This document shows, in pieces, positions 8,796 to 17,026 of a stretch of 57,628 nucleotides of DNA. Each line of letters starts with the position of its first letter. The stretch's first letter is position 1. The notes beneath the pieces are model-generated. The model was not told the DNA's origin and ran no database searches. It was given only the letters and a program-made list of their open reading frames with translations. A program made the position numbers and the translations under genes. The DNA comes from an uncultured Alphaproteobacteria bacterium (GTDB lineage: Bacteria > Pseudomonadota > Alphaproteobacteria > RF32 > CAG-239), in the NCBI GenBank assembly GCA_944393235.1, contig CALXZJ010000006.1:1-57628 (forward strand). Direction: 5' to 3'.

Positions 8796-8821
8796 TTTTG
8801 CGCAAAATTTTGTATATAAAA
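8796..8821. promoter_or_regulatory. Palindrome pair between aas and fadL
   Basis: TTTTGCGCAAAA (8796-8807) is a perfect palindrome directly followed by TTTTGTATATAAAA (8808-8821), which differs by one base from the palindrome at 8661-8674. Two near-identical sites about 147 bp apart in a divergent promoter region look like operators. The stretch 8629-8950 holds no credible gene. Confidence 0.5.
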
Positions 8822-8950
8822 CCCGACGTAACATATTATGTGTTTTGTTTACGATGTGCCGCAAATGTGACAAGTAAAGAAAATAAACAATAAATAAGGC
8901 ATTAGGGCATATTATGTTGCTTTGGATTAACAACAGAAGTGAAAAAACTA

Positions 8951-10210
8951 ATGAAAAATAATTTAGCTTTAACAATGACGGCATTGGGTACGATTTTGTT
9001 GGCAGCCAATGCTAATGCGGCCGGTTTCCATTTAAGAGAACAATCCGCAGCCGCGCAAGGCAACGCTTTTGCCGGAGCTACCGCCGGTGCCGAAAACGGT
9101 TCTTATGCTTATTTTAACGTTGCCGGTTTAACCCGCCAAAAAGGCACGCAGCTTAACGTCGGCGGCACATATATTGCGCCGAGAGCCGAGGCTTCCAACG
9201 TGCGGGCTTCAGACGGCTCGCGCGGTGCCGATGTCAACAATATTGTGCATGCCGCCGTGGCGCCGAATGCAACGTTTTCCCATCAATTGAACGAAAAAGC
9301 CTTTTTGGGCGTGGCTTTAAACGTGCCGTTCGGGATGATTACTAAATATGACCAAGATTGGCCGGGCTCCGACCATGGCATTACCTCCAAAGTGATGACC
9401 GCGACCGTTACGCCGATGTTTGCTTATAAAGCAACCGATAAACTTTCTTTGGGCGCCGGTCTGCAAATGCAATATGTCAAGGCGCGTCTGACCAGCAGTG
9501 CTTCGCAATATGGCGTGGATAACGTGGCTATGGAAGGTGATACGTTTGATATTGGCTATCAGTTGGGCGCAATGTATGAGTTTAATGATGATACTCGTAT
9601 CGGCGTAGCATATCGTAGTAAAATTAAGCATAAACTTAAAGGGGATATAGAAGCTTCAGATTCAACAATTCCTGGTGTGGGAGCTATGGTTGGTCCATTG
9701 CTTAACCAAGATATTTCTGCCCGTTTGACAACTCCTGCTATGTTTTCGGTTGGTGCGTACCATCAACTTAATGAAAAATGGGCAGTAATGGCCGAATACC
9801 AACGTGTTTTTTGGAGCTCGTTTGACAGTCTTGATATTTATGGTGAAGATACAAGCAGTATGGTTAGCCGCACCAAAGAGCACTGGCGTGATACCAATTT
9901 CTTTGCGATTGGCGCCAGCTATCAGATTGACCACCAATGGAAGTGGCGTTTGGGTCTGGCTTATGACCAAAGCGCGGTTCGCGTGCAGCACCGTACGCCG
10001 CGTATTCCGGATTCTGACCGTATCTGGTATTCCACCGGTTTGAACTATCAGTATAACGACCGCTTGAGCTTTGATTTGGCTTATACCTACATCAAAGCCC
10101 ATAACGCTCACTTGGATACTAAATTAACCGGCAACGTCGGTAGCCGTGTGACGGCTGAATATACCAACTCGGTCCAACTGTTCGGTTTGTCGCTTAACTA
10201 CAAGTTTTAA
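8951..10210 (+). CDS. FadL/TodX-family outer membrane transporter
   Basis: FadL-type proteins are 14-stranded outer membrane barrels that let long-chain fatty acids or other hydrophobic compounds diffuse laterally into the cell. The start has a clear signal peptide ending in ANANA, and the mature protein begins AGFHLREQSAAAQGNAFAGATAG, the plug-domain signature of the family. Alternating strand segments run to the end, which closes with LSLNYKF, a typical barrel C-terminus with final Phe. I start at ATG 8951; a GTG four codons earlier is in frame. Length is 419 residues, normal for the family. It diverges from the aas-type gene, which suggests uptake and activation of fatty acids as a unit. 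Confidence 0.9.
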   Translation: MKNNLALTMTALGTILLAANANAAGFHLREQSAAAQGNAFAGATAGAENGSYAYFNVAGLTRQKGTQLNVGGTYIAPRAEASNVRASDGSRGADVNNIVHAAVAPNATFSHQLNEKAFLGVALNVPFGMITKYDQDWPGSDHGITSKVMTATVTPMFAYKATDKLSLGAGLQMQYVKARLTSSASQYGVDNVAMEGDTFDIGYQLGAMYEFNDDTRIGVAYRSKIKHKLKGDIEASDSTIPGVGAMVGPLLNQDISARLTTPAMFSVGAYHQLNEKWAVMAEYQRVFWSSFDSLDIYGEDTSSMVSRTKEHWRDTNFFAIGASYQIDHQWKWRLGLAYDQSAVRVQHRTPRIPDSDRIWYSTGLNYQYNDRLSFDLAYTYIKAHNAHLDTKLTGNVGSRVTAEYTNSVQLFGLSLNYKF

Positions 10211-10232
10211 GCCGATAAAACCGGTTTTAGTG

Positions 10233-10256
10233 CAACCCCGCCAATCGGCGGGGTTG
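10233..10256 (+). terminator. Terminator after fadL-type gene
   Basis: A ten-base stem CAACCCCGCC (10233-10242) and GGCGGGGTTG (10247-10256) closes a four-base loop. The following CTGTTTATGG has only a short T-run. It can serve the converging acetyltransferase gene too. Confidence 0.75.
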
Positions 10257-10272
10257 CTGTTTATGGTCTATC

Positions 10273-10911
10273 TTATTTATTTAAGTGTTTCAGAGCATAA
10301 ATTGCATTTTTTAGTGTGTCGAGGTCGTTTTCACATAAAAGAGGGATTAAGCCTTCGATTTCTTGTTCGGAACGACTGTATATTTTTAAGTTTAATAATT
10401 CCGCGATTGTGTTTTCATCGAAGCGGTATTTAATAAGTTGCGCGGGGTTGCCGCCGACAATACTGTAAGGTTCTACATCTTTGGTCACGACCGAACCGGC
10501 GGCAATGACTGCGCCTTCGCCGATTTTGATGCCGGGCATTATCAGGGCGCGCATGCCGATCCATGCACCGTCACCGATAATGGTATCGCCGCGCTGTTGG
10601 TAAGATTCTATAATTTTGTCGGTAAACGGGTAGCAAGAAAACCAATCCATGCGGTGGGTGTTGTTGCCGCCCATAAGAATGACGGCTTCAGCCCCGATGC
10701 AGACATAGTTGCCGATATAAAGTTTGTCATATGGGAATGGTTCTTCAAAATGTTCGCGGCTGTATTTGTCGCCGTATAGGTAGCGCACTACGTAATCTTC
10801 AAAGTTTTCGGTATAGGCGTTGGAATAATAGCTGTGCGTTCCTTTTATAATTATATTTGGATTTGAAACGCTTTGATGCAGATATTCCACATTTGACCAG
10901 TGTTTTTCCAT
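10273..10911 (-). CDS. CatB-like hexapeptide-repeat acetyltransferase
   Basis: The protein is a left-handed beta-helix acetyltransferase of the xenobiotic (CatB/Vat) group. The CatB-type features are the early YYSN segment, IGAEAVILMGGNNTHRMDW with the likely catalytic His86, and the later hexapeptide coils (IGDGAWIGMRALIMPGIKIGEGAVIAAGSVVTKDV) ending IVGGNPAQLIKYRF. At 212 residues it is of normal size. CatB and Vat enzymes acetylate chloramphenicol or streptogramins, but many chromosomal relatives have unknown substrates, so I make no resistance claim. It converges on the fadL-type gene and diverges from the next small gene. Confidence 0.88.
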   Translation of the reverse strand: MEKHWSNVEYLHQSVSNPNIIIKGTHSYYSNAYTENFEDYVVRYLYGDKYSREHFEEPFPYDKLYIGNYVCIGAEAVILMGGNNTHRMDWFSCYPFTDKIIESYQQRGDTIIGDGAWIGMRALIMPGIKIGEGAVIAAGSVVTKDVEPYSIVGGNPAQLIKYRFDENTIAELLNLKIYSRSEQEIEGLIPLLCENDLDTLKNAIYALKHLNK

Positions 10912-10979
10912 TTTGAAAAATCTCCTTAATAAAAATTATATTTAAGGATACAATTGAGATGTTAAAAAATTATTGAGAT

Positions 10980-11363
10980 ATGGAAAAGCATGTGTTGCCA
11001 CAGATTGACAAAGCCGAATTCCTTAAATTATGGAATGAAGCCGAGAACAATCAGGAAGGTTGGTTTTGTGCCAAATGTAAGGATCCGAAAGCTTATCTTG
11101 GCAAAAATTATGAAGAAGACCGTTTCTTCATCTGGAATGGTTCATCCTGCTTTTATAAGGGTAAAATGCTTATTATGGGTGCAACACTCGTGTATGGCAG
11201 TAAAGATGAACCGGAATTTATTTCACCGCGGGGGTTTCTGGAGAATTTTGTTTTTACGGACAAAAATCCACAAACCGGTGCGGTAGAGCCCAAAGGCACG
11301 CTTTATCGGGTGGCTTTGCAGGAAATTAAGCAGCATATTGCCGCTCTTGCCAGCCGCAGTTGA
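10980..11363 (+). CDS. Unrecognised small protein, 127 residues
   Basis: I do not recognise the family. The protein is soluble, without signal peptide or membrane segment, and holds a CxxC pair (FCAKCK, residues 30-33) and a third cysteine in GSSCFY. The coding pattern is convincing and a strong terminator follows at 11384-11423. No clear ribosome site precedes ATG 10980; GAG lies only a few bases away, so the start is uncertain or the message may be near-leaderless. It diverges from the CatB-like gene with 68 bases between the starts. Confidence 0.6.
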   Translation: MEKHVLPQIDKAEFLKLWNEAENNQEGWFCAKCKDPKAYLGKNYEEDRFFIWNGSSCFYKGKMLIMGATLVYGSKDEPEFISPRGFLENFVFTDKNPQTGAVEPKGTLYRVALQEIKQHIAALASRS

Positions 11364-11383
11364 AGCCGGCTCTTATTAAAATT

Positions 11384-11423
11384 AAGACCTTGCACCGCTT
11401 AAGTTGCGGACAAGGTCTTTTTT
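11384..11423 (+). terminator. Terminator after the 127-residue gene
   Basis: AAGACCTTG (11384-11392) pairs with CAAGGTCTT (11411-11419), followed by TTTT. The loop is long (18 bases). Confidence 0.75.
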
Positions 11424-11479
11424 ATAACAAGAAAATCATCTTGCAAAAGATAATTTCAAAAACGATATTGTGATAAAAT

Positions 11480-12349
11480 CTATCTGTTCAAAGACATTTC
11501 ACATTCAGGAAGAGAGTTTAGAAATTTGGCAGCCTCTCCATGGGCGTGTTGCATTTGCGTTAAGACCTCAAAGTCATAGGCGTTTCCCTCTTCAACCGCC
11601 GTTTTCTTTAACAATTCTATATATTTTTTCTTTGAATTTTCTGTTAAACTGCATTGTAAACTAATTGTCTGATCCTTCATGATATTTTTTATTTTTTCAT
11701 ATCTGTCTTCACCTAACAATTTTTTCAAATCTTCGGCTGGCGGTGCTTTACGCATCTGACGGACAACATACCGGCAACGGCCGTCTTGATTTCCCACCAC
11801 CTGCATGGATATATTTGTATTTTCATCGGTTATGTTCAGCTCGTAAGGTTCACAATCAGCAAGTTTTTGCCGCAGTTCTTTTGTCGGATCATAGGCTGAG
11901 CGTGTTGCTTGACATCTTTCCTCATCAAGCATCATTGCTGTTGCGGTCAGATAATCTTCATTGTTTAGAATTTCTTCTACCGAGGTTGCTTCTGCCATTG
12001 ATTTTTTTATAGATCTTTGGCTTTCTGTGAATAATTCCAAATCAGTTTCGTCAAATGCGCATTGCGTGGTAACGGTAAATCCGTTTTTTTGAGCAAAAGT
12101 CTTCAATAGACACCTATTTTTATCATCATATCCTTTAATTTCATAAACAGTTTCCACACCCATTTCCAAGCGTGTGTCCGTGAGCGGCTGACAATTTTGC
12201 AGAGCATCTAAAAACTCTTCGGAAAAGCCGAATTGTTTCGACATTTGTTTTGTTTTATCCAACAGTAAATCTTCAAAAGCAGCCTGCGCATTTAAAGCAA
12301 AATTAAAACAAGCTATTAAGCTCAGAAAAAAACATTTTTTTAATATCAT
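11480..12349 (-). CDS. Exported protein with two related cysteine-containing halves
   Basis: No known family is recognised. A signal peptide is clear (hydrophobic segment 5-20, AQAA cleavage near 24). The mature protein seems to contain a duplication: the first unit has Cys53, Cys80 and Cys97 in NCQP, KNRC and TTQC, and the second has Cys166, Cys192 and Cys233 in DCEP, DGRC and SLQC. Spacing is 27 and 17 residues in the first unit, 26 and 41 in the second. One further cysteine (146) lies between them and one (283) at the end, so periplasmic disulfides are plausible. It is monocistronic, converges on the 127-residue gene and diverges from the M23 peptidase gene. Confidence 0.7.
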   Translation of the reverse strand: MILKKCFFLSLIACFNFALNAQAAFEDLLLDKTKQMSKQFGFSEEFLDALQNCQPLTDTRLEMGVETVYEIKGYDDKNRCLLKTFAQKNGFTVTTQCAFDETDLELFTESQRSIKKSMAEATSVEEILNNEDYLTATAMMLDEERCQATRSAYDPTKELRQKLADCEPYELNITDENTNISMQVVGNQDGRCRYVVRQMRKAPPAEDLKKLLGEDRYEKIKNIMKDQTISLQCSLTENSKKKYIELLKKTAVEEGNAYDFEVLTQMQHAHGEAAKFLNSLPECEMSLNR

Positions 12350-12583
12350 GGCACATTTCCTTAATTGTCAATCCTAGAAAGAAGTTAATATTTATTAATC
12401 TAAAAAAACGTTAAGAAAGCCCAAACTTTAACGATGAGCTGATTTTATATCTTTTTTTGGTCAGGGTAACTATTTGTAAACACTTATGAAATATCTTTAT
12501 TGCTGTATAACTTTTTTATCTACTTGAATTTTTTTTGTACTTATTGCATGGTATGAAAAGTTTGGATAACAGGATTTTTAACA

Positions 12584-13945
12584 ATGGATTTTGATAAAAT
12601 CAGAACAAAAAGTAAGCGAATTCGCCGCCAGCGGGCATGGTTGTTTTTTTATGCTTTTGCTGTTACAGCCGCTCTTATTGTTTCAGTACGCAATAATAAT
12701 GATGTTGAGGCTTCAACGCCTAAGAATTTGGAAATTTCAAAAATGATGCCGGAGGAATTTCCTGAATATGCTGCTGCTTCGGCTGATGAAAATTTGGATG
12801 TTTATGAAGTTGATGATGACACATCTTTTGTTTCAAATACCGATTTGGACGGTATGGATGAATCGGTTGCGACTCAAGAAGTTTCAGCGGTAAATGAAAA
12901 TCCTGTTAATGAAAATGTGGTGACGGTCGCTCAAGGCGATAGTTTTATCGGAATCTTGACCGGTATGGGGTTAGAGTATGCCGACGCTCATCATATTTAT
13001 ACGGTTTTTAGAGATGTTTTTGATGCGCGAAATATTAAAGCAGGGCAAAAGCTTTATATAGCCTCTGTGTTAAATGATGAAGATTCTGTCTTGGTCGAAA
13101 AGGTTATGATTGAGCCGGTTGTCGGTACACGTTATATTGTGGAAAAAGACGAAAACGGTCAATATCAAACACGTACGGAGCAAGATGAATTTTTAGATGA
13201 TATCAAAACCATCAGCGGTGTTATTGACGGGAACTTGTCCGTGGCTATGGGCAAAGCCGGCGTGCCGCTTAATGTGGTTGGCAATTTTATTGATATTTTT
13301 TCATTTAGCGTGGATTTCAGGCGCGATATTCATGCCGGCGATAAATTTGAGGTTCGTTATGAACGTCAGCTGGCACCGGACGGTAGTGTGGTTAAAACCG
13401 GCGATATCGTTTTTGCAGCTTTGCAGCTTGGCAAAGATAAGTACGAACTCTACCGTTTTGAAGATAAATCGGGCAATGCTGATTATTATGACGAAAAAGG
13501 TTTGGCTTTGAAAAAGAATCTTGATCGGAAACCGATGGAATTTAAAAAAGCCAGAATTTCTTCAAGATTCGGCAGACGTTTTCACCCGATTTTAAAAAGA
13601 TACAGAGGTCATGACGGCGTGGATTATGCCGCGCCTGCCGGAACGAAGATTTATGCCAGCGGTGATGGTGTTATTGCTATGGCAAAATGGAACGGCGGCT
13701 ATGGAAAATATATTAAAATTCGTCATAATGCGGAATATTCAACAGGATATGCGCATATGCGTGCTTTTGCCAAAGGGATTCGTCCGGGTGTGCGGGTAAA
13801 GCAAGGACAAGTTATCGGCTATGTCGGCAATACCGGACTTTCAACCGGTCCGCATCTGCATTTTGAGGTGATACGCAATGGTCAAAAGGTTAATCCGTTG
13901 ACGGTCAAGGCCGCAACCGGTGAAAATTTGAAAGGCGATAAGTAG
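12584..13945 (+). CDS. M23-family cell wall endopeptidase (MepM-like)
   Basis: The protein carries a basic cytoplasmic start, a membrane anchor (about residues 19-37), an acidic linker, a LysM/OapA-like domain (VTVAQGDSFIGILTGMG, about 108-165) and a C-terminal M23 (LytM) domain. Zinc ligands are visible: His343 and Asp347 in RGHDGVDYA, and HLH (424-426) in TGPHLHFEV. Such enzymes cut peptidoglycan cross-links in the periplasm during growth or division. The reading frame meets TAG at 13943-13945, but the same frame then stays open for 45 more codons with coding-like content (see next entry), so this product may be a truncated form. The catalytic domain is complete. Confidence 0.88.
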   Translation: MDFDKIRTKSKRIRRQRAWLFFYAFAVTAALIVSVRNNNDVEASTPKNLEISKMMPEEFPEYAAASADENLDVYEVDDDTSFVSNTDLDGMDESVATQEVSAVNENPVNENVVTVAQGDSFIGILTGMGLEYADAHHIYTVFRDVFDARNIKAGQKLYIASVLNDEDSVLVEKVMIEPVVGTRYIVEKDENGQYQTRTEQDEFLDDIKTISGVIDGNLSVAMGKAGVPLNVVGNFIDIFSFSVDFRRDIHAGDKFEVRYERQLAPDGSVVKTGDIVFAALQLGKDKYELYRFEDKSGNADYYDEKGLALKKNLDRKPMEFKKARISSRFGRRFHPILKRYRGHDGVDYAAPAGTKIYASGDGVIAMAKWNGGYGKYIKIRHNAEYSTGYAHMRAFAKGIRPGVRVKQGQVIGYVGNTGLSTGPHLHFEVIRNGQKVNPLTVKAATGENLKGDK

Positions 13946-14083
13946 GCGGCTTTTAAGAAAGTGGTTGCCAAAGTTAAAGCCGATGCAACTCAAGAAAAAG
14001 AAATTGCTGACGCAAACGATACGGAAAAAACGGATAAACTTGCTGATATGTTAAACGTTTCGGAAACTTCAGAAAACATTTAA
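13946..14083 (+). other. In-frame tail after the amber codon of the M23 gene
   Basis: Downstream of TAG 13943-13945 the same frame reads 45 sense codons to TAA 14081-14083. The translation starts AAFKKVVAKVKADATQ and ends VSETSENI, a Lys/Asp/Glu/Ala-rich hydrophilic tail that looks coding rather than random. Either the ancestral stop was at 14081 and an amber mutation removed a charged tail, or low-level readthrough extends the protein. Confidence 0.6.
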
Positions 14084-14116
14084 AACTTGTTGCATAAAAC
14101 GATATTTTGTTGACAG

Positions 14117-14132
14117 CCCGCCTTTTGGCGGG
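14117..14132 (+). terminator. Hairpin after the M23 gene tail
   Basis: CCCGCC (14117-14122) and GGCGGG (14127-14132) enclose TTTT, followed by TATTGTTT. It lies 34 bases beyond the TAA at 14083 rather than beside the amber codon, which supports the longer frame as the original gene end. Confidence 0.65.
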
Positions 14133-14174
14133 TATTGTTTAGTCAGTGTTTTTATTTATTCAAGGAGACTTCAA

Positions 14175-14714
14175 ATGGAATTAAAAGGTTCAAAAACAGA
14201 ACAAAATTTAAAAGATGCTTTTGCCGGCGAATCGCAAGCCCGCAATAAGTATACTTATTATGCTTCAAAGGCTAAAAAAGAAGGTTATAATATTATTGCC
14301 GATAAGTTTGAACAGACGGCAAATAATGAAAAAGAACATGCAAAAATTTGGTTTAAATTGCTGCATGGCGGTGAAGTTCCTTCGACAATTGAAAACTTAA
14401 AAGACGCAGCTGCCGGCGAAAATTATGAATGGACGGAAATGTATGCCCGGATGGCTAAAGAAGCTCATGAAGAAGGTTTTACCAAAATTGCTCTTTTGTT
14501 TGAGGCTGTCGGTAAAATTGAAAAAGGGCATGAAGAAAGATATCAGGCTTTGCTCGATTCTTTGTGTGAAGGCAAAATTTTTGAACGCCCGACCAAGGTT
14601 ATTTGGGAATGCGCTAACTGCGGGCATCGGGTAGAAAGCCCGAAAGCTCCGGAAAAATGTCCGGTTTGCGATCATCCTCAGGCATATTTCTTTGAACTGC
14701 AGGAAAAATTTTAA
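14175..14714 (+). CDS. Rubrerythrin
   Basis: Rubrerythrin reduces hydrogen peroxide in anaerobes and microaerophiles with a di-iron site and a rubredoxin-like iron centre. The ferritin-like domain (1-135) shows the expected repeated glutamates ([45 protein letters not shown]). The C-terminal rubredoxin-like domain has Cys146, Cys149, Cys162 and Cys165 (CANCG, CPVC). At 179 residues the size is typical. GGAG lies upstream of ATG 14175. It forms a single-gene unit with its own terminator, and with nifJ supports life at low oxygen. Confidence 0.95.
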   Translation: MELKGSKTEQNLKDAFAGESQARNKYTYYASKAKKEGYNIIADKFEQTANNEKEHAKIWFKLLHGGEVPSTIENLKDAAAGENYEWTEMYARMAKEAHEEGFTKIALLFEAVGKIEKGHEERYQALLDSLCEGKIFERPTKVIWECANCGHRVESPKAPEKCPVCDHPQAYFFELQEKF

Positions 14715-14739
14715 TTAAAAATTGTTTTTTAAGGAAAAG

Positions 14740-14771
14740 CGCTTCAGCTGAATGTCTGAGGCGTTTTTTTT
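14740..14771 (+). terminator. Terminator of the rubrerythrin gene
   Basis: CGCTTCAG (14740-14747) pairs with CTGAGGCG (14756-14763) with one G-T wobble, followed by a run of eight T. Confidence 0.85.
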
Positions 14772-14885
14772 GTATTATAAAATGCTAAAAATTTTTGGCT
14801 AACGGTTAATAAGTGCTTCATACTGCTTGAAGGATAAAAAGGATATATTACAATTTTAATCATTGTATCGTTTAGGAGAGATTTT

Positions 14886-16004
14886 ATGAATCTGGAAAAG
14901 AAAGTTAAATCCTGGCAGAAGAAAGGGTTAATTACGCCTCAACAAGGGAAGCTGATTATTGCTCATGAAAAACGTCAGGCAAAACCGTATTTGTTTTATG
15001 GTTTTTTGACAATTGCGTTTTTTTGTATTGGTCTTGGTCTTGTCTCAATAATTGCTGCTAATTGGGCGGTTATTCCGTCTTCAGTCAAACTGATGTTTGA
15101 TTTTATTTTGCTGACTGCAATTGCCGGTTATGCTTTTATAAGTTATCGCAATGGTAAGATTTCTTTATTTGATGGGCTGGTATGTTTATTTGCTTTGGCG
15201 GTATTGGCTTCCATCGGTCTGTTTTTGCAGATTTATCAGCTGCAGCCTGAAGATTTATCGGTTTTTTTGTTATGGTCATTGCTATTGTTGCCGTTAACGC
15301 TTTTTAATAAAAGCATGTTGCTGCCGGCAATTGTGCTTCCTGCTTTATGGATGTCTTTGTTTGATTTTGCAATGCAAAAGGAAGGTTTCCAATTGTTTTT
15401 GCAGACATTGACGGACGCATGGGAATATTCCGGTGGTTTAATCTTTCTTTTTGCAGGGTTTTTGTTGTATCAATTATTGAGGTTGCTTTGCCGAGGAAAG
15501 GCTGCCGGTTTTACTAAAGCTTTGCGTTTCTGGCTGGTTTTGGAGACGGTTGTTGCTGTTTTCTTTATGGATTTTGAACGGAATTTTTTATTGACATCGC
15601 TTATGCCTTATCATGTGGAAGGGTTGCTTGGGGCTGTTTTGGTGCTGATAGCCGCAGTGATGATTGCTGTTTCTTTTTATTTGGAAAACAGACGTCATCG
15701 ACCGTTTTATATTCCGTTTTTAATGCTTATTATATTTATCGGCGGGTTGTTGCCATTGTCATTTGTTTTGTCTTTTGCTCTTTTGATTTTGGCGGGAATT
15801 TATGCGTATCATAACCATTTTTGGCGTTTGTTTAATTTGGTTTTTGTGTTGGCAGCGTTGCGTATTTTCTTGATATATGTCGATTTTTGGGGAAGCTTGA
15901 TGCAAACGGGAATTGGTCTGATTGTGTCCGGTGTCGTGCTTTTGTTGTTGCTGTTGGCATCTTCTAAATTGGGCAAATATTTGCAAAAAGGAAAAGTAAA
16001 ATGA
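14886..16004 (+). CDS. DUF2157 integral membrane protein
   Basis: The N-terminal 45 residues form a short soluble helix pair (WQKKGLITPQQGKLIIAHEKRQ), the usual entry of DUF2157 proteins, followed by about ten hydrophobic segments to residue 365. The biochemical role of the family is unknown. Its stop overlaps the ATG of the next gene (ATGA), and that gene belongs to the GDYXXLXY family, which regularly accompanies DUF2157, so the two products probably work together in the inner membrane. GGAGAG lies just upstream of ATG 14886. Confidence 0.85.
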   Translation: MNLEKKVKSWQKKGLITPQQGKLIIAHEKRQAKPYLFYGFLTIAFFCIGLGLVSIIAANWAVIPSSVKLMFDFILLTAIAGYAFISYRNGKISLFDGLVCLFALAVLASIGLFLQIYQLQPEDLSVFLLWSLLLLPLTLFNKSMLLPAIVLPALWMSLFDFAMQKEGFQLFLQTLTDAWEYSGGLIFLFAGFLLYQLLRLLCRGKAAGFTKALRFWLVLETVVAVFFMDFERNFLLTSLMPYHVEGLLGAVLVLIAAVMIAVSFYLENRRHRPFYIPFLMLIIFIGGLLPLSFVLSFALLILAGIYAYHNHFWRLFNLVFVLAALRIFLIYVDFWGSLMQTGIGLIVSGVVLLLLLLASSKLGKYLQKGKVK

Positions 16005-16432
16005 AAAAAGAGTATGTTTTAGCGGTTTTTTTAGCACTTCCAATTTTGTTTTTGGCTTTTTGGCTGATGAGGATTGAATGTGCTCTTAATGCTGAAAAGA
16101 CGGTGATTGTTCGAATGATGGGGTATGATCCGAGAGATTTGTTGTCTGGTCATTATCTTTATTTGCGCCCGGATTGGAGCAATACGGACTGCCGACAATT
16201 TGATAACGGAATTTGTCCCCAAGGCGCACCTTTTGAATATTCTTATCGGTATTATCTGCCGGAGTTTGAGGCTCAGAAAATTGATGCACAGTTACAAAGA
16301 TCTGATTTAAAAGTTGAAATGGTGTTTACCTATAAAGGGTCGGCAAAACCTTTGGTTAAAGAGCTGTTGATTGAAGGAAAGCCTTGGGCAGATTGGTTTA
16401 AGCAATCTGTAACACAGCCTGATGTTCCGTAA
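16001..16432 (+). CDS. GDYXXLXY-family membrane-anchored protein
   Basis: A single N-terminal membrane segment (residues 5-23) is followed by a periplasmic domain. The name motif appears as GHYLYLRP (50-57), so Asp and the final Tyr of the canonical GDYxxLxY are replaced. Translation is coupled to the preceding DUF2157 gene through a four-base overlap, with AAAGGAAAAG as ribosome site inside its end. The last 35 bases overlap the 3' end of chpT on the other strand. Function is unknown. Confidence 0.8.
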   Translation: MKKEYVLAVFLALPILFLAFWLMRIECALNAEKTVIVRMMGYDPRDLLSGHYLYLRPDWSNTDCRQFDNGICPQGAPFEYSYRYYLPEFEAQKIDAQLQRSDLKVEMVFTYKGSAKPLVKELLIEGKPWADWFKQSVTQPDVP

Positions 16433-17015
16433 AATTTAAAGTGATCTTAACGGCAGAATTTTCCAGAAGCTGCAACATGTATATTAAAGCTGCTGTTTGA
16501 GACGGGTTTTCTTCAGGGATGTGTCCTTGAATGGTGCTTTGCAGAGTTTGCAATTTGCCGATGGAAAGAGGCGAATCTGATTCTGCTTTCATGGTCAATC
16601 CGTTGGTGTTTTCGGACACTGAAAGCTTACCGCCCCGAATGAACGTGTCAGCCAAAGACATTATGCCAAGCATAACAATTTTATATAGTTCGGGCGTGTT
16701 TAAAGCTAAAGCAAAATTAATCGGTGTTTGGCGGCTGCCTACGGTTGAAAGGTATTCTTTGCTTATTTGCTCAATGTCTGCAATGTTTTTTGGGGCGGCG
16801 TTGTTTAAACCAAATGCCAGACGGAAAAATTTTAATCGGGCGGCAAGAGTTTGGGAACTGATTTGCAAGATAGGTTTTATGTCGGCAACACTTTCCGGAT
16901 CATCGTCTAAAATCTCGACAGCATTGGCAACAGCACCAATGTTACCGATAAGATCATGGCTCAAACGTGTGCAGATAAGTTCGGTGATTGTGTTTGATGA
17001 TAAATTATCAGACAT
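16398..17015 (-). CDS. chpT: ChpT-like histidine phosphotransferase
   Basis: ChpT passes phosphate from the CckA kinase to the cell-cycle regulator CtrA and to CpdR in alphaproteobacteria. The N-terminal helix carries the phospho-accepting motif CTRLSHDLIGNIGAVANAVEIL with His20, followed by a dimerisation helix pair. The C-terminal half is a degenerate ATPase-like fold (LGIMSLADTFIRGGKLSV, GHIPEENPSQTAALIYMLQLLENS). At 205 residues it is close to Caulobacter ChpT. It follows an unknown exported protein by 11 bases on the minus strand, so the two are likely cotranscribed. CckA and CtrA are not in the window. The match to ChpT is by motif and layout. Confidence 0.82.
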   Translation of the reverse strand: MSDNLSSNTITELICTRLSHDLIGNIGAVANAVEILDDDPESVADIKPILQISSQTLAARLKFFRLAFGLNNAAPKNIADIEQISKEYLSTVGSRQTPINFALALNTPELYKIVMLGIMSLADTFIRGGKLSVSENTNGLTMKAESDSPLSIGKLQTLQSTIQGHIPEENPSQTAALIYMLQLLENSAVKITLNFTEHQAVLQIA

Positions 17016-17026
17016 TATTTAACTTC

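Noticed and set aside
8705..8893. A 62-codon frame between aas and fadL
   Set aside because: It covers the palindromes, has no ribosome site and no recognisable features.
10273..10911. Chloramphenicol or streptogramin resistance gene
   Set aside because: CatB-like folds are common on chromosomes with other substrates, and there is no mobile context here.
13943..13945. TAG as a recoded sense codon (genetic code change)
   Set aside because: TAG ends ftsZ at its conserved C-terminal peptide, and TAA and TGA are also used, so a code change is unlikely.
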